Below, in pieces: positions 18,902-28,969 of a stretch of 64,000 bases of DNA. Each line of letters begins with the position of its first letter. Positions within the stretch are counted from its first letter, which is position 1. This stretch comes from Brucella pituitosa (lineage in GTDB: Bacteria > Pseudomonadota > Alphaproteobacteria > Rhizobiales > Rhizobiaceae): NCBI RefSeq assembly GCF_003049685.1, contig NZ_PYSY02000001.1:930001-994000 (forward strand), given 5' to 3'. The notes beneath the pieces were generated by a model that ran no database searches, was not told the origin of the DNA, and saw nothing but the letters and a program-made list of their open reading frames with translations. Both the position numbers and the translations under genes were made by a program.

Positions 18902-19414
18902 ATGACTTCTTCTTCTGAAGGCCGTTCCGCACCGAACGCCCCACGATCTGCAAACAAGCGCGGCGTTGCCCGTCTGGCCGCCGTGCAGGCGCTTTACCAG
19001 ATGGATGTCGCCGGTACGGGCGTCATGGAAGTTGTGGCCGAATATGAGGCACATCGTCTTGGCAAGGAAGTGGACGGTATGCAGTATCTCGATGCTGATC
19101 CACAATGGTTCCGCGGTATTGTTGCAGGTGTCGTCGATAATCAGCTTACGCTGGATCCACTGATCCACCATGCACTGACTGAGGACTGGCCGCTTTCACG
19201 CCTCGATTCCACCTTGCGCGCAATTTTGCGTGCAGGTGCGTGGGAATTGAAGACCCGCAAAGACGTGCCAACAGCTGTGATCGTTTCCGAATATGTGGAT
19301 ATTGCCAAGGCGTTCTACACGGAAGACGAGCCAAAGCTGGTCAACGCCGTACTTGATCGTCTTGCCTTTGAGCTGCGCGGCGAAAGCCGTGGTACAAAGC
19401 CCCGCAGCAAGTAA
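18902..19414 (+). CDS. nusB: Transcription antitermination factor NusB
   Basis: 170 residues from ATG 18902, four bases after the ribH stop. All-helical NusB fold, with [21 protein letters not shown] at the N-terminal RNA-binding helix and the C-terminal [16 protein letters not shown] and [17 protein letters not shown] segments. With NusE (S10) it binds BoxA in rRNA leaders. The N-terminal 18 residues are Ser/Ala-rich and probably disordered. Last gene of the operon, followed by a terminator. Confidence 0.95.
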   Translation: MTSSSEGRSAPNAPRSANKRGVARLAAVQALYQMDVAGTGVMEVVAEYEAHRLGKEVDGMQYLDADPQWFRGIVAGVVDNQLTLDPLIHHALTEDWPLSRLDSTLRAILRAGAWELKTRKDVPTAVIVSEYVDIAKAFYTEDEPKLVNAVLDRLAFELRGESRGTKPRSK

Positions 19415-19437
19415 TAATCAGCGGATCATCAGAACTG

Positions 19438-19470
19438 AAAAAGGCTGCGAGAAATCGCAGCCTTTTTGGT
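19438..19470 (+). terminator. Rho-independent terminator after nusB
   Basis: Perfect stem AAAGGCTGCGA/TCGCAGCCTTT with a GAAA tetraloop and a following T-run. Confidence 0.94.
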
Positions 19471-19782
19471 TTGTTCACCGACAAACTACGGCTTGACCTT
19501 TTAAGGCAGCTTCCGCATGTTGAGCCTGCGGCATTGAGAATGCTGAAATGCAGAAACTTCTGCCAAATATTTGATTTCAGGCAGATGTTTCGAGAACTAA
19601 AAACAAATAAGAATTAGCCGATGAAGCCCGGTGAAGAGTCGGTTTCAGGCACTTCCATGCCGCCAGTCCTGGCCCGGGGAGGGGTTTTCGGGTCTTTTAT
19701 GCGCCGATGTGTGCAGGTAATCGCAACTCATTTGTGAGCGATCTGCTTGTGGCTGGCGCGAGCTCAATGGGAGTTGGCCTAA
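19471..19782. other. Gene-free stretch before hppA
   Basis: 312 bp between the nusB terminator and hppA. I see no coding frame, tRNA or known riboswitch; it presumably holds the hppA promoter and leader. A GC-rich patch (GGCCCGGGGAGGGG, ~19669-19685) is the only notable composition change. Confidence 0.5.
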
Positions 19783-21933
19783 ATGGGAATTGGAGTTCTT
19801 CTTCTCGTCATTGCCTGCGGTGTCGTTTCCGTTCTTTTTGCCGTATGGGCGATTCGCTCGGTGCTTGCGGCCGATCAGGGCACGCCGCGTATGCAGGAAA
19901 TCGCCGGCGCTATCCGTGAAGGCGCGTCCGCCTACCTCACACGACAATATTCCACGATCGCCCTTGTTGGCGTCGTCGTCTTTCTGGCAGTCTGGTATTT
20001 GCTGTCGATTACTGCAGCTATCGGTTTTTTCATCGGGGCTGTTCTCTCCGGTTTGACCGGATTTATCGGCATGCATGTTTCAGTCCGTGCAAATGTACGA
20101 ACTGCACAAGCCGCTTCCCTAAGCCTTGCTGGCGGATTGGAACTCGCGTTCAAATCTGGCGCTATTACCGGCATGCTTGTCGCTGGCCTCGCGCTGCTCG
20201 GTGTATCCGTCTATTATTTGATTCTAACAGCCTGGATGGGCTACTCGCCATCTGACCGTACAGTGATCGATGCACTTGTGGCGCTCGGTTTTGGTGCCTC
20301 GCTGATTTCGATCTTCGCCCGTCTGGGCGGCGGCATCTTCACCAAGGGTGCTGATGTCGGCGGCGATCTGGTTGGTAAGGTCGAGGCGGGCATCCCCGAA
20401 GACGATCCACGTAATCCTGCAACTATTGCCGATAATGTGGGAGACAATGTCGGCGACTGTGCGGGCATGGCGGCGGACTTGTTCGAGACCTATGCAGTCA
20501 CTGTTGTTGCGACAATGGTTCTGGGTGCGATCTTCTTCAACGGCTCCGATGTGCTTTCAAGCGTCATGCTCTATCCGCTAGCCATTTGCGGCGCGTGTGT
20601 GCTGACCTCGATTGCAGGCACTTTCTTCGTGAAGCTTGGCGTCAATGGCTCAATTATGGGTGCGCTTTACAAAGGTCTCATTGCAACCGGACTTCTGTCC
20701 ATTGTGGGCCTCGCAGTTGCCAACACGCTGACAATTGGCTGGGGTGAAATCGGCACTGTTGCAGGAATGACGATTACAGGCACCAATCTCTTTATCTGTG
20801 GCCTGATTGGTCTCCTTGTCACGGGCCTGATCGTGGTGATTACGGAATATTATACCGGCACCAACAAACGCCCGGTCAATTCCATCGCGCAGGCTTCCGT
20901 TACCGGCCATGGCACAAACGTTATTCAGGGGCTGGCCGTTTCGCTGGAATCGACCGCTTTGCCTGCGATTGTCATCGTTGGCGGCATTATCGGCACCTAC
21001 CAGCTGGCGGGCTTGTTTGGCACTGCAATCGCTGTGACGGCCATGCTGGGCATTGCCGGTATGATTGTAGCACTCGATGCGTTTGGCCCCGTGACCGATA
21101 ATGCGGGTGGTATTGCGGAAATGGCTGGGCTCGACCCGGAAGTCCGCAAATCAACCGATGCGCTGGATGCTGTTGGTAACACGACCAAGGCCGTCACCAA
21201 GGGTTATGCAATTGGTTCGGCAGGTTTGGGTGCTCTGGTGCTGTTCGCAGCTTACTCCAACGATCTGGCTTATTTTGCCGCGAACGGCCAAACCTATCCA
21301 TATTTTGCCGATATGGGGCCGGTTTCCTTTGAACTGTCCAACCCATATGTGGTTGCGGGTCTGATCTTTGGTGGCTTGATTCCATACCTCTTCGGCGGCA
21401 TGGCTATGACGGCCGTGGGGCCGGCAGGAAGTGCGGTAGTGCAGGAAGTACGACGTCAGTTCCGTGAGAAGCCCGGCATCATGACGGGGCAGGAACGTCC
21501 GGATTACGCGCGCGCAGTCGATCTTCTGACCAAAGCAGCAATTCGCGAAATGATTATCCCATCACTGCTGCCGGTTTTGGCGCCACTCGTCGTCTATTTC
21601 GGTGTGCTGCTCATTTCAGGCTCAAAAGCAGCAGCCTTTGCAGCGCTTGGTGCGTCGCTCCTGGGCGTCATCATCAACGGATTGTTCGTGGCTATATCCA
21701 TGACATCGGGTGGTGGAGCATGGGACAATGCCAAGAAGAGCTTTGAGGATGGCTTTACCGATGCCGATGGCGTGAAGCACATGAAGGGTTCGGAAGCGCA
21801 CAAGGCTTCCGTAACCGGTGATACGGTGGGTGATCCTTACAAGGATACGGCCGGTCCAGCGGTCAACCCTGCAATCAAGATCACCAATATCGTGGCGCTC
21901 TTGCTGCTGGCGGTGCTGGCACATACGGCTTAG
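19783..21933 (+). CDS. hppA: Membrane-bound proton-pumping pyrophosphatase, K+-independent type
   Basis: 716 residues with about sixteen hydrophobic helices. It couples pyrophosphate hydrolysis to proton translocation across the inner membrane. Acidic substrate motifs are intact: [39 protein letters not shown] and the late [18 protein letters not shown]. The ion-selectivity determinant [10 protein letters not shown] has Lys469 where K+-dependent enzymes have Ala, which assigns it to the K+-independent group. The stop codon overlaps a palindromic repeat. Confidence 0.96.
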   Translation: MGIGVLLLVIACGVVSVLFAVWAIRSVLAADQGTPRMQEIAGAIREGASAYLTRQYSTIALVGVVVFLAVWYLLSITAAIGFFIGAVLSGLTGFIGMHVSVRANVRTAQAASLSLAGGLELAFKSGAITGMLVAGLALLGVSVYYLILTAWMGYSPSDRTVIDALVALGFGASLISIFARLGGGIFTKGADVGGDLVGKVEAGIPEDDPRNPATIADNVGDNVGDCAGMAADLFETYAVTVVATMVLGAIFFNGSDVLSSVMLYPLAICGACVLTSIAGTFFVKLGVNGSIMGALYKGLIATGLLSIVGLAVANTLTIGWGEIGTVAGMTITGTNLFICGLIGLLVTGLIVVITEYYTGTNKRPVNSIAQASVTGHGTNVIQGLAVSLESTALPAIVIVGGIIGTYQLAGLFGTAIAVTAMLGIAGMIVALDAFGPVTDNAGGIAEMAGLDPEVRKSTDALDAVGNTTKAVTKGYAIGSAGLGALVLFAAYSNDLAYFAANGQTYPYFADMGPVSFELSNPYVVAGLIFGGLIPYLFGGMAMTAVGPAGSAVVQEVRRQFREKPGIMTGQERPDYARAVDLLTKAAIREMIIPSLLPVLAPLVVYFGVLLISGSKAAAFAALGASLLGVIINGLFVAISMTSGGGAWDNAKKSFEDGFTDADGVKHMKGSEAHKASVTGDTVGDPYKDTAGPAVNPAIKITNIVALLLLAVLAHTA

Positions 21934-22034
21934 AGCATTTCCAGCAAAAGTGGGAACGGGTTTTGCGTTCGGAAATGCGTAAAAATAAATAGTTTGAGCG
22001 GTTCTAACGATTCAACATCAACTGGAACCGCTCT
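21932..22034. repeat. Palindromic intergenic repeat, copy 5
   Basis: Two palindromes: GCATTTCCAGCAAAAGTGGG with its partner ending GGAAATGC, and GAGCGGTTCTAACGATTC with its partner GGAACCGCTC. Joint TAAAAATAAATAGTT. About 103 bp, edges AGAGC and GCTCT. It starts inside the hppA stop codon, as copy 1 does with rnd. Confidence 0.8.
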
Positions 22035-22052
22035 GATGTGAACCACAAAAAT

Positions 22053-22084
22053 AAAAAGCCCGGCAAGTTTGCCGGGCTTTTTTG
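22053..22084. terminator. Bidirectional terminator between hppA and bamE
   Basis: Stem AAGCCCGGCAA/TTGCCGGGCTT with A-run on the left and T-run on the right, serving both convergent genes. Confidence 0.93.
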
Positions 22085-22100
22085 TGAATTTTGTAGCAAA

Positions 22101-22628
22101 TCAGTTGTTTGCGCCGCCTACCGCACCCGGCAAGGATGTTGGAGCCTTGCCAACACCCTGAATGATCTGACCGATAAAGGTCTGATCCTTGCCGCCCGTT
22201 GGTGTCGTGCGCGACATGAAATCGAACAGCTTGCCATCCTGGAGGCCGTAATTGGCAATATTGCTGACCTTACCGTCCTTGTCGAAGTAAACAGCAAGGA
22301 TATGGCGGTCGATGATCTTCGGCTTCATGAACTGTGCCGCACGGTAGCGCTTCTGCGAAATGTAATAAAACACTTCATTGTCGAAGGTTGCCGTGGTGGA
22401 CGGTGTGCCGAGTGCGAGAAGCACCTGTTCACGGCTGGAGCCAACCGGAACCGAATCAAGCGCCTCCTGATCGAGCACATAACCCTCTGTAAGCGTTTCC
22501 GACGGATTTAGCGTGGATGCAGTGTTACATCCGGCAAGAGCCGCCGAAAAGAGAATTGCTGTGCCTGCGAGAAGGGCACGCTGTTTGCGTGCGCTTGGGA
22601 AAATTCGCTGCAACAAAGACCTCTCCAT
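22101..22628 (-). CDS. bamE: Outer membrane protein assembly lipoprotein BamE (SmpA/OmlA)
   Basis: 175 residues. A lipoprotein signal peptide ends in LAGC with Cys34 as the lipidated residue. The SmpA/OmlA fold follows: EALDSVPVGSSREQVLLALGTPS, then FYYISQKR and ILAVYFDKDGKVSNI. It is a non-essential part of the BAM complex that inserts outer-membrane beta barrels. The C-terminal 40 residues are Gly/Pro-rich and probably flexible. Divergent from the downstream chaperone gene by 89 bp. Confidence 0.93.
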   Translation of the reverse strand: MERSLLQRIFPSARKQRALLAGTAILFSAALAGCNTASTLNPSETLTEGYVLDQEALDSVPVGSSREQVLLALGTPSTTATFDNEVFYYISQKRYRAAQFMKPKIIDRHILAVYFDKDGKVSNIANYGLQDGKLFDFMSRTTPTGGKDQTFIGQIIQGVGKAPTSLPGAVGGANN

Positions 22629-22717
22629 ACATTCTATATCAGCGCGGCACTTTCGCCGTCAGGAGAACTTCGGTAAACCACCTTGCTTCTGGATGCAACA
22701 AGTACGGTCGTATACGA

Positions 22718-23305
22718 ATGATTCTTCGACTTTTTCGCCGCAAAAACAAAGCAAATGAGACAGTTGTGCTTCGCGTTTACGAGACGATCGTGGCGGCGGC
22801 GCGGCAAAAGCGTTTTTATGCACAATTTCAGGTGCCTGATACGCCATTAGGTCGTTACGAGATGCTTTCGGTTCATATTTTCTTGTCTCTTCATCGCATG
22901 AAGGGCGAAAATTCTGTGCTGATGCCGCTTGCGCAAGACATCGCAGACGAATTTTTCAAGGATGTGGATCATTCTTTGCGAGAATTGGGAATCGGTGATC
23001 AAGGCGTTCCCAAGCGTATGAAGAAGCTCGCGCGCATGTTTTACGGGCGCGTCAGTTCGTATGGTACGGCACTGGATACCGATGACAAAAACGCGTTGGC
23101 TATCGCTTTGACGCGAAACATTCAGCCTGATCTCGAATTCTGGCCACATGCTCACTATCTGAGTGAATATGTATTTGCCTGCCGTGATCGGTTGGCAGAG
23201 ATTGAAAACAGTGCTTTGGCAGCAGGCGACATATCCTTTATGGATGCTGACGAAATGATGCTTACGCCAATTGATAGTACAAAAGAGGCAAACGAGAATG
23301 ACTGA
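22718..23305 (+). CDS. Ubiquinol-cytochrome c chaperone family protein (CBP3/UQCC1-like)
   Basis: 195 residues from ATG 22718 (MILRLFRRKNK); the frame is open further upstream but those codons run through the bamE signal peptide on the other strand. Family pattern: YETIVAAARQKRFYAQFQVPDTPLGRYEML, HIFLSLHRMKG, then VPKRMKKLARMFYGRVSSYG. In mitochondria and alphaproteobacteria this family helps cytochrome b maturation for the bc1 complex. Its end overlaps the next gene by 8 bp. Confidence 0.9.
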   Translation: MILRLFRRKNKANETVVLRVYETIVAAARQKRFYAQFQVPDTPLGRYEMLSVHIFLSLHRMKGENSVLMPLAQDIADEFFKDVDHSLRELGIGDQGVPKRMKKLARMFYGRVSSYGTALDTDDKNALAIALTRNIQPDLEFWPHAHYLSEYVFACRDRLAEIENSALAAGDISFMDADEMMLTPIDSTKEANEND

Positions 23306-23855
23306 CAAACCGGCGCTGACCTATCCCGTTCCGGTTCTTCATCTGCCCCAGAAGGGCTTAACGGTGAAGATCGGGACAAACGACAGGGAAAGAGCAGCAT
23401 TGGCAGCCGAACATGGCCTCCAGGCTGTGAATTCTTTTGCCGCTGAGTTTTTGCTGACGCAGTGGAAAAAGAACGGCATCCGCCTGCGTGGCACCATCAA
23501 TGCAGAAATCGTGCAGTCTTGCGTTGTGACGCTGGAACCAATCAATGCTACGGTTTCTGAAGAAGTGGACACGATTTTCGTACCAGAAAATTCACGCCTG
23601 GCTAAAATTCAGCTCGATGAAAGCGGCGAGTTGCTGTTGGATGCTGACGGCGCAGATATTCCCGAGACGTTTGTCGGCGATAAGATTGATATTGGCGCTG
23701 TTGCTGAAGAGTTTTTTGAACTCGCCCTTGATCCATATCCGCGCAAGCCGGGTTTGCCCGATGACGCTGAACCGGCCGTTTTCGGTGACGTGGAAGAGGA
23801 AGAGAAGCCTGATTCGCCTTTTGCCAAGCTTTCGGAATGGCAGAATAAGCCGTGA
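23298..23855 (+). CDS. YceD/DUF177 family protein
   Basis: 185 residues from ATG 23298 with AGAGG upstream. The DUF177 core is GTINAEIVQSCVVTLEPINATVSEEVDTIFV, with one conserved cysteine, followed by an acidic stretch ending EEFFELALDPYPRKPG. YceD proteins are linked to 23S rRNA synthesis or processing and in many bacteria precede rpmF-plsX; here plsX follows without rpmF. Translationally coupled to the upstream chaperone gene. Confidence 0.9.
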   Translation: MTDKPALTYPVPVLHLPQKGLTVKIGTNDRERAALAAEHGLQAVNSFAAEFLLTQWKKNGIRLRGTINAEIVQSCVVTLEPINATVSEEVDTIFVPENSRLAKIQLDESGELLLDADGADIPETFVGDKIDIGAVAEEFFELALDPYPRKPGLPDDAEPAVFGDVEEEEKPDSPFAKLSEWQNKP

Positions 23856-23976
23856 TTTAACCGATGCTTGAGAGAATCTGGTTGTGCGCGACCGGAAAAA
23901 CACTATTTTCGCGGAAAACCCCTCTGCTTTCAGACAAGCAGGATTGGGGAAAGGGATCGCACAGGAATAATCAATA

Positions 23977-25035
23977 GTGATAAAAATTTCGATTGACGCC
24001 ATGGGCGGTGATTTTGGCCCAGAAGTGGTCATCCCCGGCGCGGCGAAGGCACTTGAACGCCATCCTGACATCCGGTTCATTTTCTTCGGGCTGGCCGGTC
24101 AGGTTGAGCCTGTATTGGCACGTTACCCGAAACTGCAGGCAGCATCTGAATTCCGCGCCAGTCAGGTTGCGGTCAGAATGGATGATAAGCCGAGTCAGGC
24201 GCTTCGTTCCGGTCGCGGCAAGTCTTCCATGTGGCAGGCGATCGAAGCCGTAAAGACCGGTGATGCCGATGTCTGTGTTTCAGCCGGAAACACTGGTGCG
24301 CTTATGGCCATGTCAAAGTTCTGTCTGCGCATGTTGTCCGATGTAGAGCGCCCGGCTATTGCGGCTATCTGGCCGACTTTGCGCGGTGAATGTATTGTGC
24401 TGGATGTCGGTGCGACTATCGGTGCCGATGCGCGCCAACTCGTGGATTATGCGGTGATGGGCGCGGGTATGGCGCGCGCGCTTTTCGAGATAAAAAAGCC
24501 AACGGTTGGCCTGCTTAACGTCGGTACAGAAGAAGTTAAAGGCCTCGACGAGATCAAGGAAGCTGCCCAGATTCTGCGCGATACACCGCTGGAGGGGTTG
24601 CAATATACCGGCTTTGTTGAAGGCAACGGTATCGGCAAAGGGGCTGTTGATGTGGTCGTGACAGAGGGCTTCACGGGTAATGTTGCACTGAAAACGGCTG
24701 AAGGTACGGCGCAACAAATGGCGCAACTGCTCCGTCAGGCGATGACCCGCACATGGCTTGCGAAGATTGGGTATATTTTTGCAAAGGGCGCATTTGACCG
24801 CATTCGCGAAAAAATGGACCCGAACAAGGTGAATGGTGGCGTGTTGCTTGGCATGACCGGTGTTGTGATCAAAAGTCATGGCGGTGCCACCGCCGAAGGT
24901 TTCTGCTCAGCAGTCGAAGTTGGGTATGACATGGTACGCAACAAGCTTCTTGAAAAGATTGAAGCCGATCTGGCTCATTTCCACCACAGTCATCCGCATT
25001 CTGTGTCCAATGACGGCAGTGAAGCAGCCAAGTGA
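23977..25035 (+). CDS. plsX: Phosphate acyltransferase PlsX
   Basis: 352 residues starting at GTG 23977; [26 protein letters not shown] is the family N-terminus, so the rare start is well supported. Other motifs: [37 protein letters not shown] and [19 protein letters not shown]. It makes acyl-phosphate from acyl-ACP for phospholipid synthesis. The C-terminus is His-rich (HFHHSHPHS). fabH lies downstream after a repeat, the usual plsX-fabH order. Confidence 0.95.
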   Translation: MIKISIDAMGGDFGPEVVIPGAAKALERHPDIRFIFFGLAGQVEPVLARYPKLQAASEFRASQVAVRMDDKPSQALRSGRGKSSMWQAIEAVKTGDADVCVSAGNTGALMAMSKFCLRMLSDVERPAIAAIWPTLRGECIVLDVGATIGADARQLVDYAVMGAGMARALFEIKKPTVGLLNVGTEEVKGLDEIKEAAQILRDTPLEGLQYTGFVEGNGIGKGAVDVVVTEGFTGNVALKTAEGTAQQMAQLLRQAMTRTWLAKIGYIFAKGAFDRIREKMDPNKVNGGVLLGMTGVVIKSHGGATAEGFCSAVEVGYDMVRNKLLEKIEADLAHFHHSHPHSVSNDGSEAAK

Positions 25036-25099
25036 TTGTTAGCCCTTTAAATTGGGTGTGAATGTAGACCGGTAAGCGTGCGACTGATGTGGTCAGGCT

Positions 25100-25205
25100 A
25101 GAGCAGTTTCAGAAAAAGTGAGGACCGATTTTTCGCCCGAAACTTCGATAAAGCAAAACGAAACTGCGATAAAACAAAACGATAGAGCGGCTCTTCCGGT
25201 TCAGG
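25100..25205. repeat. Degenerate palindromic intergenic repeat, copy 6
   Basis: Starts AGAGCAGTTTCAGAAAAAGT, contains GCCCGAAACTTCGATAAAGC and a direct AACGAAACTGCGATAAAAC stretch, and ends near GAGCGGCTCTTCCGG. Edges and joint resemble copies 4 and 5, but the palindromes are eroded. It separates plsX from fabH. Confidence 0.55.
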
Positions 25206-25237
25206 GAAAATAGAAGCCGTTCAAGGACAGGAAAAAG

Positions 25238-26209
25238 ATGATAAGATCTGTCGTAAGAGGTATTGGTTCAGCGCTGCCTAAGCGGATCATGAAAAATGCC
25301 GATTTTGAAGGCGTGATTGAAACCTCTGACGAATGGATCGTCCAGCGCACGGGCATTCGCCAGCGCCACATCGCAGATGAAACCGAGACCACAGTATCGC
25401 TTGGTGCCGCGGCTGCGCGTGCGGCCCTTGAAAATGCTGGTCTGCAAGCTTCCGATATCGATCTGGTCCTAGTGGCAACCTCGACGCCAAATCATACATT
25501 TCCGGCAAGTGCCGTCGAAATTCAGCGCGAGTTGGGCATCACTTCAGGATTTGCGTTCGATCTTCAGGCCGTTTGCAGCGGCTTCATCTATGCCGTGACA
25601 ACAGCGGACCTTTATATTCGTGGTGGCATGGCTCAGCGTGTGCTGGTCATAGGTGCGGAAACCTTCTCGCGCATTCTCGATTGGAACGATCGCACGACCT
25701 GTGTGCTGTTTGGCGACGGTGCGGGCGCATTGGTCCTTGAAGCGGGCGAGGGCAAGGGCCTGACGTCGGATCGCGGTATCCTCGCTGCGAACCTTCGTTC
25801 TGACGGCAATCACAAGGAAAAGCTTTTTGTGGACGGTGGCCCATCGACCACACAAACGGTCGGTCATCTGCGCATGGAAGGCCGTGAAGTCTTCAAGCAT
25901 GCTGTGGGTATGATCACCGATGTGATTGAAGCGTCCTTTGCCGAAACAGGTCTGACTGCAGACGATATCGACTGGTTCGTACCACATCAGGCCAATAAGC
26001 GCATTATCGACGCTTCGGCCAAGAAGCTGAATATCGCCGAGGAAAAGGTGGTTATCACCGTTGACAAGCACGGCAACACATCGGCAGCTTCGGTTCCTCT
26101 GGCGCTTGCGACAGCCGCTGCAGACGGTCGCATCAAGAAGGGCGACCTTGTTCTTCTGGAGGCCATGGGCGGCGGATTTACCTGGGGCGCGGTGTTGTTG
26201 CGCTGGTAA
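25238..26209 (+). CDS. fabH: 3-oxoacyl-ACP synthase III
   Basis: 323 residues. Starts fatty-acid synthesis by condensing acetyl-CoA with malonyl-ACP. The catalytic triad is visible: Cys113 in [12 protein letters not shown], His250 in [10 protein letters not shown], Asn280 in [31 protein letters not shown] is the N-terminal signature. AGGA ribosome site upstream. ihfA follows in the same direction. Confidence 0.96.
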   Translation: MIRSVVRGIGSALPKRIMKNADFEGVIETSDEWIVQRTGIRQRHIADETETTVSLGAAAARAALENAGLQASDIDLVLVATSTPNHTFPASAVEIQRELGITSGFAFDLQAVCSGFIYAVTTADLYIRGGMAQRVLVIGAETFSRILDWNDRTTCVLFGDGAGALVLEAGEGKGLTSDRGILAANLRSDGNHKEKLFVDGGPSTTQTVGHLRMEGREVFKHAVGMITDVIEASFAETGLTADDIDWFVPHQANKRIIDASAKKLNIAEEKVVITVDKHGNTSAASVPLALATAAADGRIKKGDLVLLEAMGGGFTWGAVLLRW

Positions 26210-26326
26210 TTAGAAATTTGATGGGCCGCGAGGAAACTCGCGGCTTGACCGGACCGCGTTTATTTGTGTAACCTCCTGTCACTTAAGGATATTATCTGTT
26301 CAAACGCTAACCAGGTAGGTTCTGTT

Positions 26327-26653
26327 ATGGGAGGTAAGACGGTCACACGCGCTGATCTGGCAGAGGCTGTTTACCGCAAGGTAGGCCTATCCAGAACTGA
26401 ATCGGCGGCTCTGGTCGAGATGATCCTCGACGAAGTCTGTGACGCTATCGTAAACGGTGAAACTGTGAAATTGTCGTCATTCGCGACATTTCAGGTCCGT
26501 GACAAGAATGAGCGCATCGGCCGCAACCCGAAGACCGGTGAGGAAGTACCAATTCTTCCACGTCGCGTCATGACGTTCAAAGCGTCTAACGTTCTCAAGC
26601 AACGCATCCTCCAAGAACATCAGAAGCGCGGGTCGAAAAGCGCCAAATCGTAG
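26327..26653 (+). CDS. ihfA: Integration host factor subunit alpha
   Basis: 108 residues from ATG 26327 with an AGGTAGG ribosome site. HU/IHF fold: [22 protein letters not shown] dimer helices and the DNA-binding arm with [23 protein letters not shown]. With IhfB it bends DNA at specific sites, which matters for phage integration as well as transcription. The downstream merR gene completes a conserved alphaproteobacterial order. Confidence 0.94.
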   Translation: MGGKTVTRADLAEAVYRKVGLSRTESAALVEMILDEVCDAIVNGETVKLSSFATFQVRDKNERIGRNPKTGEEVPILPRRVMTFKASNVLKQRILQEHQKRGSKSAKS

Positions 26654-26698
26654 TTTTTAGATGGATAGAGGTTTTTAATCTCTTTATTCTTTATTGCG

Positions 26699-26716
26699 TC
26701 GCCCCTTTTGGGGCGA
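26699..26716 (+). terminator. Hairpin after ihfA, possible terminator
   Basis: An 18-bp palindrome, TCGCCCC-TTTT-GGGGCGA, 46 nt after the ihfA stop. No clean T-run follows (AAGTATTTCGCTT), so termination is less sure than for other hairpins here. Confidence 0.6.
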
Positions 26717-27019
26717 AGTATTTCGCTTGCTTATATATCCAGTGACATCAGCAGCCTGAAATCTGTGCTTCTTCCTGTTATATATGAAGGGGTGCTTATA
26801 AAGTTCTGATATTATATAATCTACGGACAGAGCGAGTCGGTTCCCTAATATAACAATCCGAAAAGTAGGGGCTTTTCGTTCGATATTTATATGTTAAACG
26901 CCGTTCGATTATTATGATACTTTGGCCGACACGAAATTATGTGTCGATTGCCATTTGAACGATCTGGGCTGGCAGGACTCGCTGCACGGCGAGGCCAAAC
27001 CACTGGAAAGGGCAAGCAG
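26717..27019. other. AT-rich gene-free stretch before the MerR gene
   Basis: About 300 bp, clearly AT-richer than its neighbours (TTATATAT, GTTATATATG, ATATTATATAATC), with no coding frame of its own. It probably contains the merR promoter. I see no tRNA or known RNA motif. Confidence 0.5.
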
Positions 27020-27559
27020 ATGGACAAAAGCCCTGATGCATTCAGGACTATAAGCGAAGTAGCAGAAGATCTCGATCTTCCGCAGCATGTGCTGCGCTTC
27101 TGGGAGACGCGCTTTACCCAGATCAAACCGATGAAGCGAGGCGGAGGTCGTCGCTACTATCGTCCGCTTGATGTTGAATTGCTCAAAGGCATTCGCCACC
27201 TGCTTTATGATCAGGGATACACTATCAAGGGTGTCCAGCGACTCCTCCGCGAAAACAATGCACAATTCATTATCGCGCTTGGCAATGGTGATGTTCAGGC
27301 CATTGAAGCCATCACGCGCCAAAAGCAGGCTGCTGCTGAAAAGCAAGCGATGGAAGGCGCCGCCGATAATGAAATGGCGCTGCCAAGCGGCATCAAAGCA
27401 CCGCAACCTGCGCGCAAGCTGTTTGGCTTGTTGAAGGGTGAGGAAGACGGCCCGATTGGCGCTGACGGGAAGCGTCCATCGAAGGATAACCGTTCGCTTC
27501 TGCAGGAAGCGCTTTTCGACCTGCTGGAATGCAAGCGCCTGCTGGACCAGGTTCGCTAA
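27020..27559 (+). CDS. MerR-family transcriptional regulator
   Basis: 179 residues from ATG 27020, with GGAAAGGGCAA upstream. Winged helix-turn-helix at residues ~8-75: [25 protein letters not shown], then [23 protein letters not shown] and [13 protein letters not shown]. No metal-binding cysteines at the C-terminus, unlike metal sensors; the tail (KLFGLLKG ... [19 protein letters not shown]) is likely a dimer helix. Conserved beside ihfA; target unknown. Confidence 0.9.
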   Translation: MDKSPDAFRTISEVAEDLDLPQHVLRFWETRFTQIKPMKRGGGRRYYRPLDVELLKGIRHLLYDQGYTIKGVQRLLRENNAQFIIALGNGDVQAIEAITRQKQAAAEKQAMEGAADNEMALPSGIKAPQPARKLFGLLKGEEDGPIGADGKRPSKDNRSLLQEALFDLLECKRLLDQVR

Positions 27560-27592
27560 CAGGTCAGCTCACGCTTGCCGGGCAATAAAATG

Positions 27593-27624
27593 AAAAAGGG
27601 AGGCAGTGCCTCCCTTTCTTTTTA
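27593..27624. terminator. Bidirectional terminator between merR and gdx
   Basis: Stem AAAGGGAGGCA/TGCCTCCCTTT with a tiny loop, A-run before and TTCTTTTT after. Serves both convergent transcripts. Confidence 0.93.
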
Positions 27625-27628
27625 TCAC

Positions 27629-27946
27629 TTATGTCGACGATAGTTTCAGGCCGATAATACCGGCCAGAATAAGTGTGACGCTGGCAACGCGGAAGAATGT
27701 TGCTGCTTCACCCAGAATGAAAATTCCGACGACGAATGCGCCAACCGCGCCAATGCCGGTCCAGATTGCATAGGCTGTGCCCAAAGGCAGGGTGCGCATT
27801 GCAATCGAAAGCAGGGCGAAACTGCCGATCATCGTTACAATCGTGATGACGCTGGGCGTTAAAAGCGAAAAGCCTTCCGATTTTTTCATGAAGTAGGCCC
27901 AAACAATTTCGAGGCCACCAGCCAGTGCCAGATAGATCCATGCCAT
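27629..27946 (-). CDS. gdx: Guanidinium/proton antiporter (SMR family, Gdx/SugE type)
   Basis: 105 residues with four membrane helices, a small multidrug resistance-type protein working as a dual-topology dimer. The Gdx pattern is clear: [17 protein letters not shown] with the proton/substrate-coupling Glu13 and Trp16, and [19 protein letters not shown] with Tyr59 and Trp62. Gdx exports guanidinium in exchange for two protons. Start chosen at ATG 27946, with GGAG seven bases upstream. A guanidine-II riboswitch sits in its leader, which supports guanidinium rather than quaternary amines as substrate. Confidence 0.93.
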   Translation of the reverse strand: MAWIYLALAGGLEIVWAYFMKKSEGFSLLTPSVITIVTMIGSFALLSIAMRTLPLGTAYAIWTGIGAVGAFVVGIFILGEAATFFRVASVTLILAGIIGLKLSST

Positions 27947-27963
27947 TTTAGTGCTCCTAGGTA

Positions 27964-28005
27964 TGGGCCGTCCCAATTTTTAAGAGAACGAAAGGCCGTC
28001 CTTTC
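27964..28005 (-). promoter_or_regulatory. Guanidine-II (mini-ykkC) riboswitch controlling gdx
   Basis: On the minus strand two small hairpins share the diagnostic ACGG loop: GAAAGG-ACGG-CCTTTC (28005-27990), a 14-nt linker, then TGGG-ACGG-CCCA (27975-27964). Six bases later comes the GGAG ribosome site of gdx. In the known class two ACGR hairpins each bind guanidinium and kiss through the loops, freeing the ribosome site. The sequence, spacing and the downstream transporter all agree. Confidence 0.92.
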
Positions 28006-28020
28006 GTCAATATTGTAAAT

Positions 28021-28770
28021 CTAATGAGAAGGGTGCAGAGCGTCATTGAGGTACATGCAACTCAGCATGGTAAAGACATATGCCTGAATGATAGCCATCA
28101 GCAATTCAAGTGCTGTCAGTGCGACTGTCATGGCGAGAGGCATGATGGCTGACATGAGCCCCAGCGAACCCAGACTGCCCAGTCCAACGACAAATCCGGC
28201 AAATACCTTCAGCGTGATGTGACCAGCGAGCATGACTGCAAACAGACGTACTGAATGACTGATCGGGCGCGAAATGTAAGACATGAGTTCGATAGGAACG
28301 ATAATCGGAGCGAGCATCACCGGGACGCCGGCTGGCATGAATAACCGGAAGAACTTGAAACCGTGGCGCAGCAATCCGTAAATTGTAACCGTCAGAAACA
28401 CGAGCATTGCCAGCGCGAACGTGACGATGATGTGGCTTGTTACCGTGAAGGCATAAGGAAACATGCCGATGAGGTTAGCCACAAGAATGAACATGAAAAG
28501 CGAGAACACCAGGGGGAAGAATTTCATCCCGTGTTCACCTGCATTTTCACGTATAGTTTTTGATACAAACTCGTAAAGCATTTCCGCCGACGACTGCCAA
28601 CGACCTGGCACGACTCTACTGCGTCGCGAGGCCATGAAGAGAAAGCCTGCAGCAACTGTTACAGTCAGCAGCATGTAAAGTGCGGAATTCGTGAAAACAA
28701 TCTGCTGGCCACCCACGGTGCCAAGCTCGACGATAGGTCGGATTGCAAATTGTTCTATAGGCCCGGCCAT
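28021..28770 (-). CDS. atpB: Stand-alone F0F1 ATP synthase subunit a-like protein
   Basis: 249 residues with five to six membrane helices, full length for alphaproteobacterial subunit a. The essential arginine is kept (Arg175 in [18 protein letters not shown]), as is the AGH/ALE pairing (His184, Glu222) that replaces the E. coli Glu219/His245 pair. However, the residue four after Arg175 is Val179, where subunit a normally has Asn. No atpE, atpF or atpI gene is next to it: gdx lies downstream and nothing related upstream. It is either a relocated single copy or, more likely, a divergent paralogue. Confidence 0.85.
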   Translation of the reverse strand: MAGPIEQFAIRPIVELGTVGGQQIVFTNSALYMLLTVTVAAGFLFMASRRSRVVPGRWQSSAEMLYEFVSKTIRENAGEHGMKFFPLVFSLFMFILVANLIGMFPYAFTVTSHIIVTFALAMLVFLTVTIYGLLRHGFKFFRLFMPAGVPVMLAPIIVPIELMSYISRPISHSVRLFAVMLAGHITLKVFAGFVVGLGSLGSLGLMSAIMPLAMTVALTALELLMAIIQAYVFTMLSCMYLNDALHPSH

Positions 28771-28969
28771 GGAGCACCCCTCCAAATGGGGCCGTCCCCT
28801 ATGCGAACACAGGCGCGGGTCGTCCCGCGCAGCCCTCAGATAGAGAATTTTTTTGCGAGCTGCAAGTCCGTGAACGAGCCGAAGCTTACGAAAAGTTAAT
28901 TGTTTCGCTCTGGATCGATAAGCTTTTTACGCTATCCTTAATTACCTCAACAACTCTGGAGACAGATCG

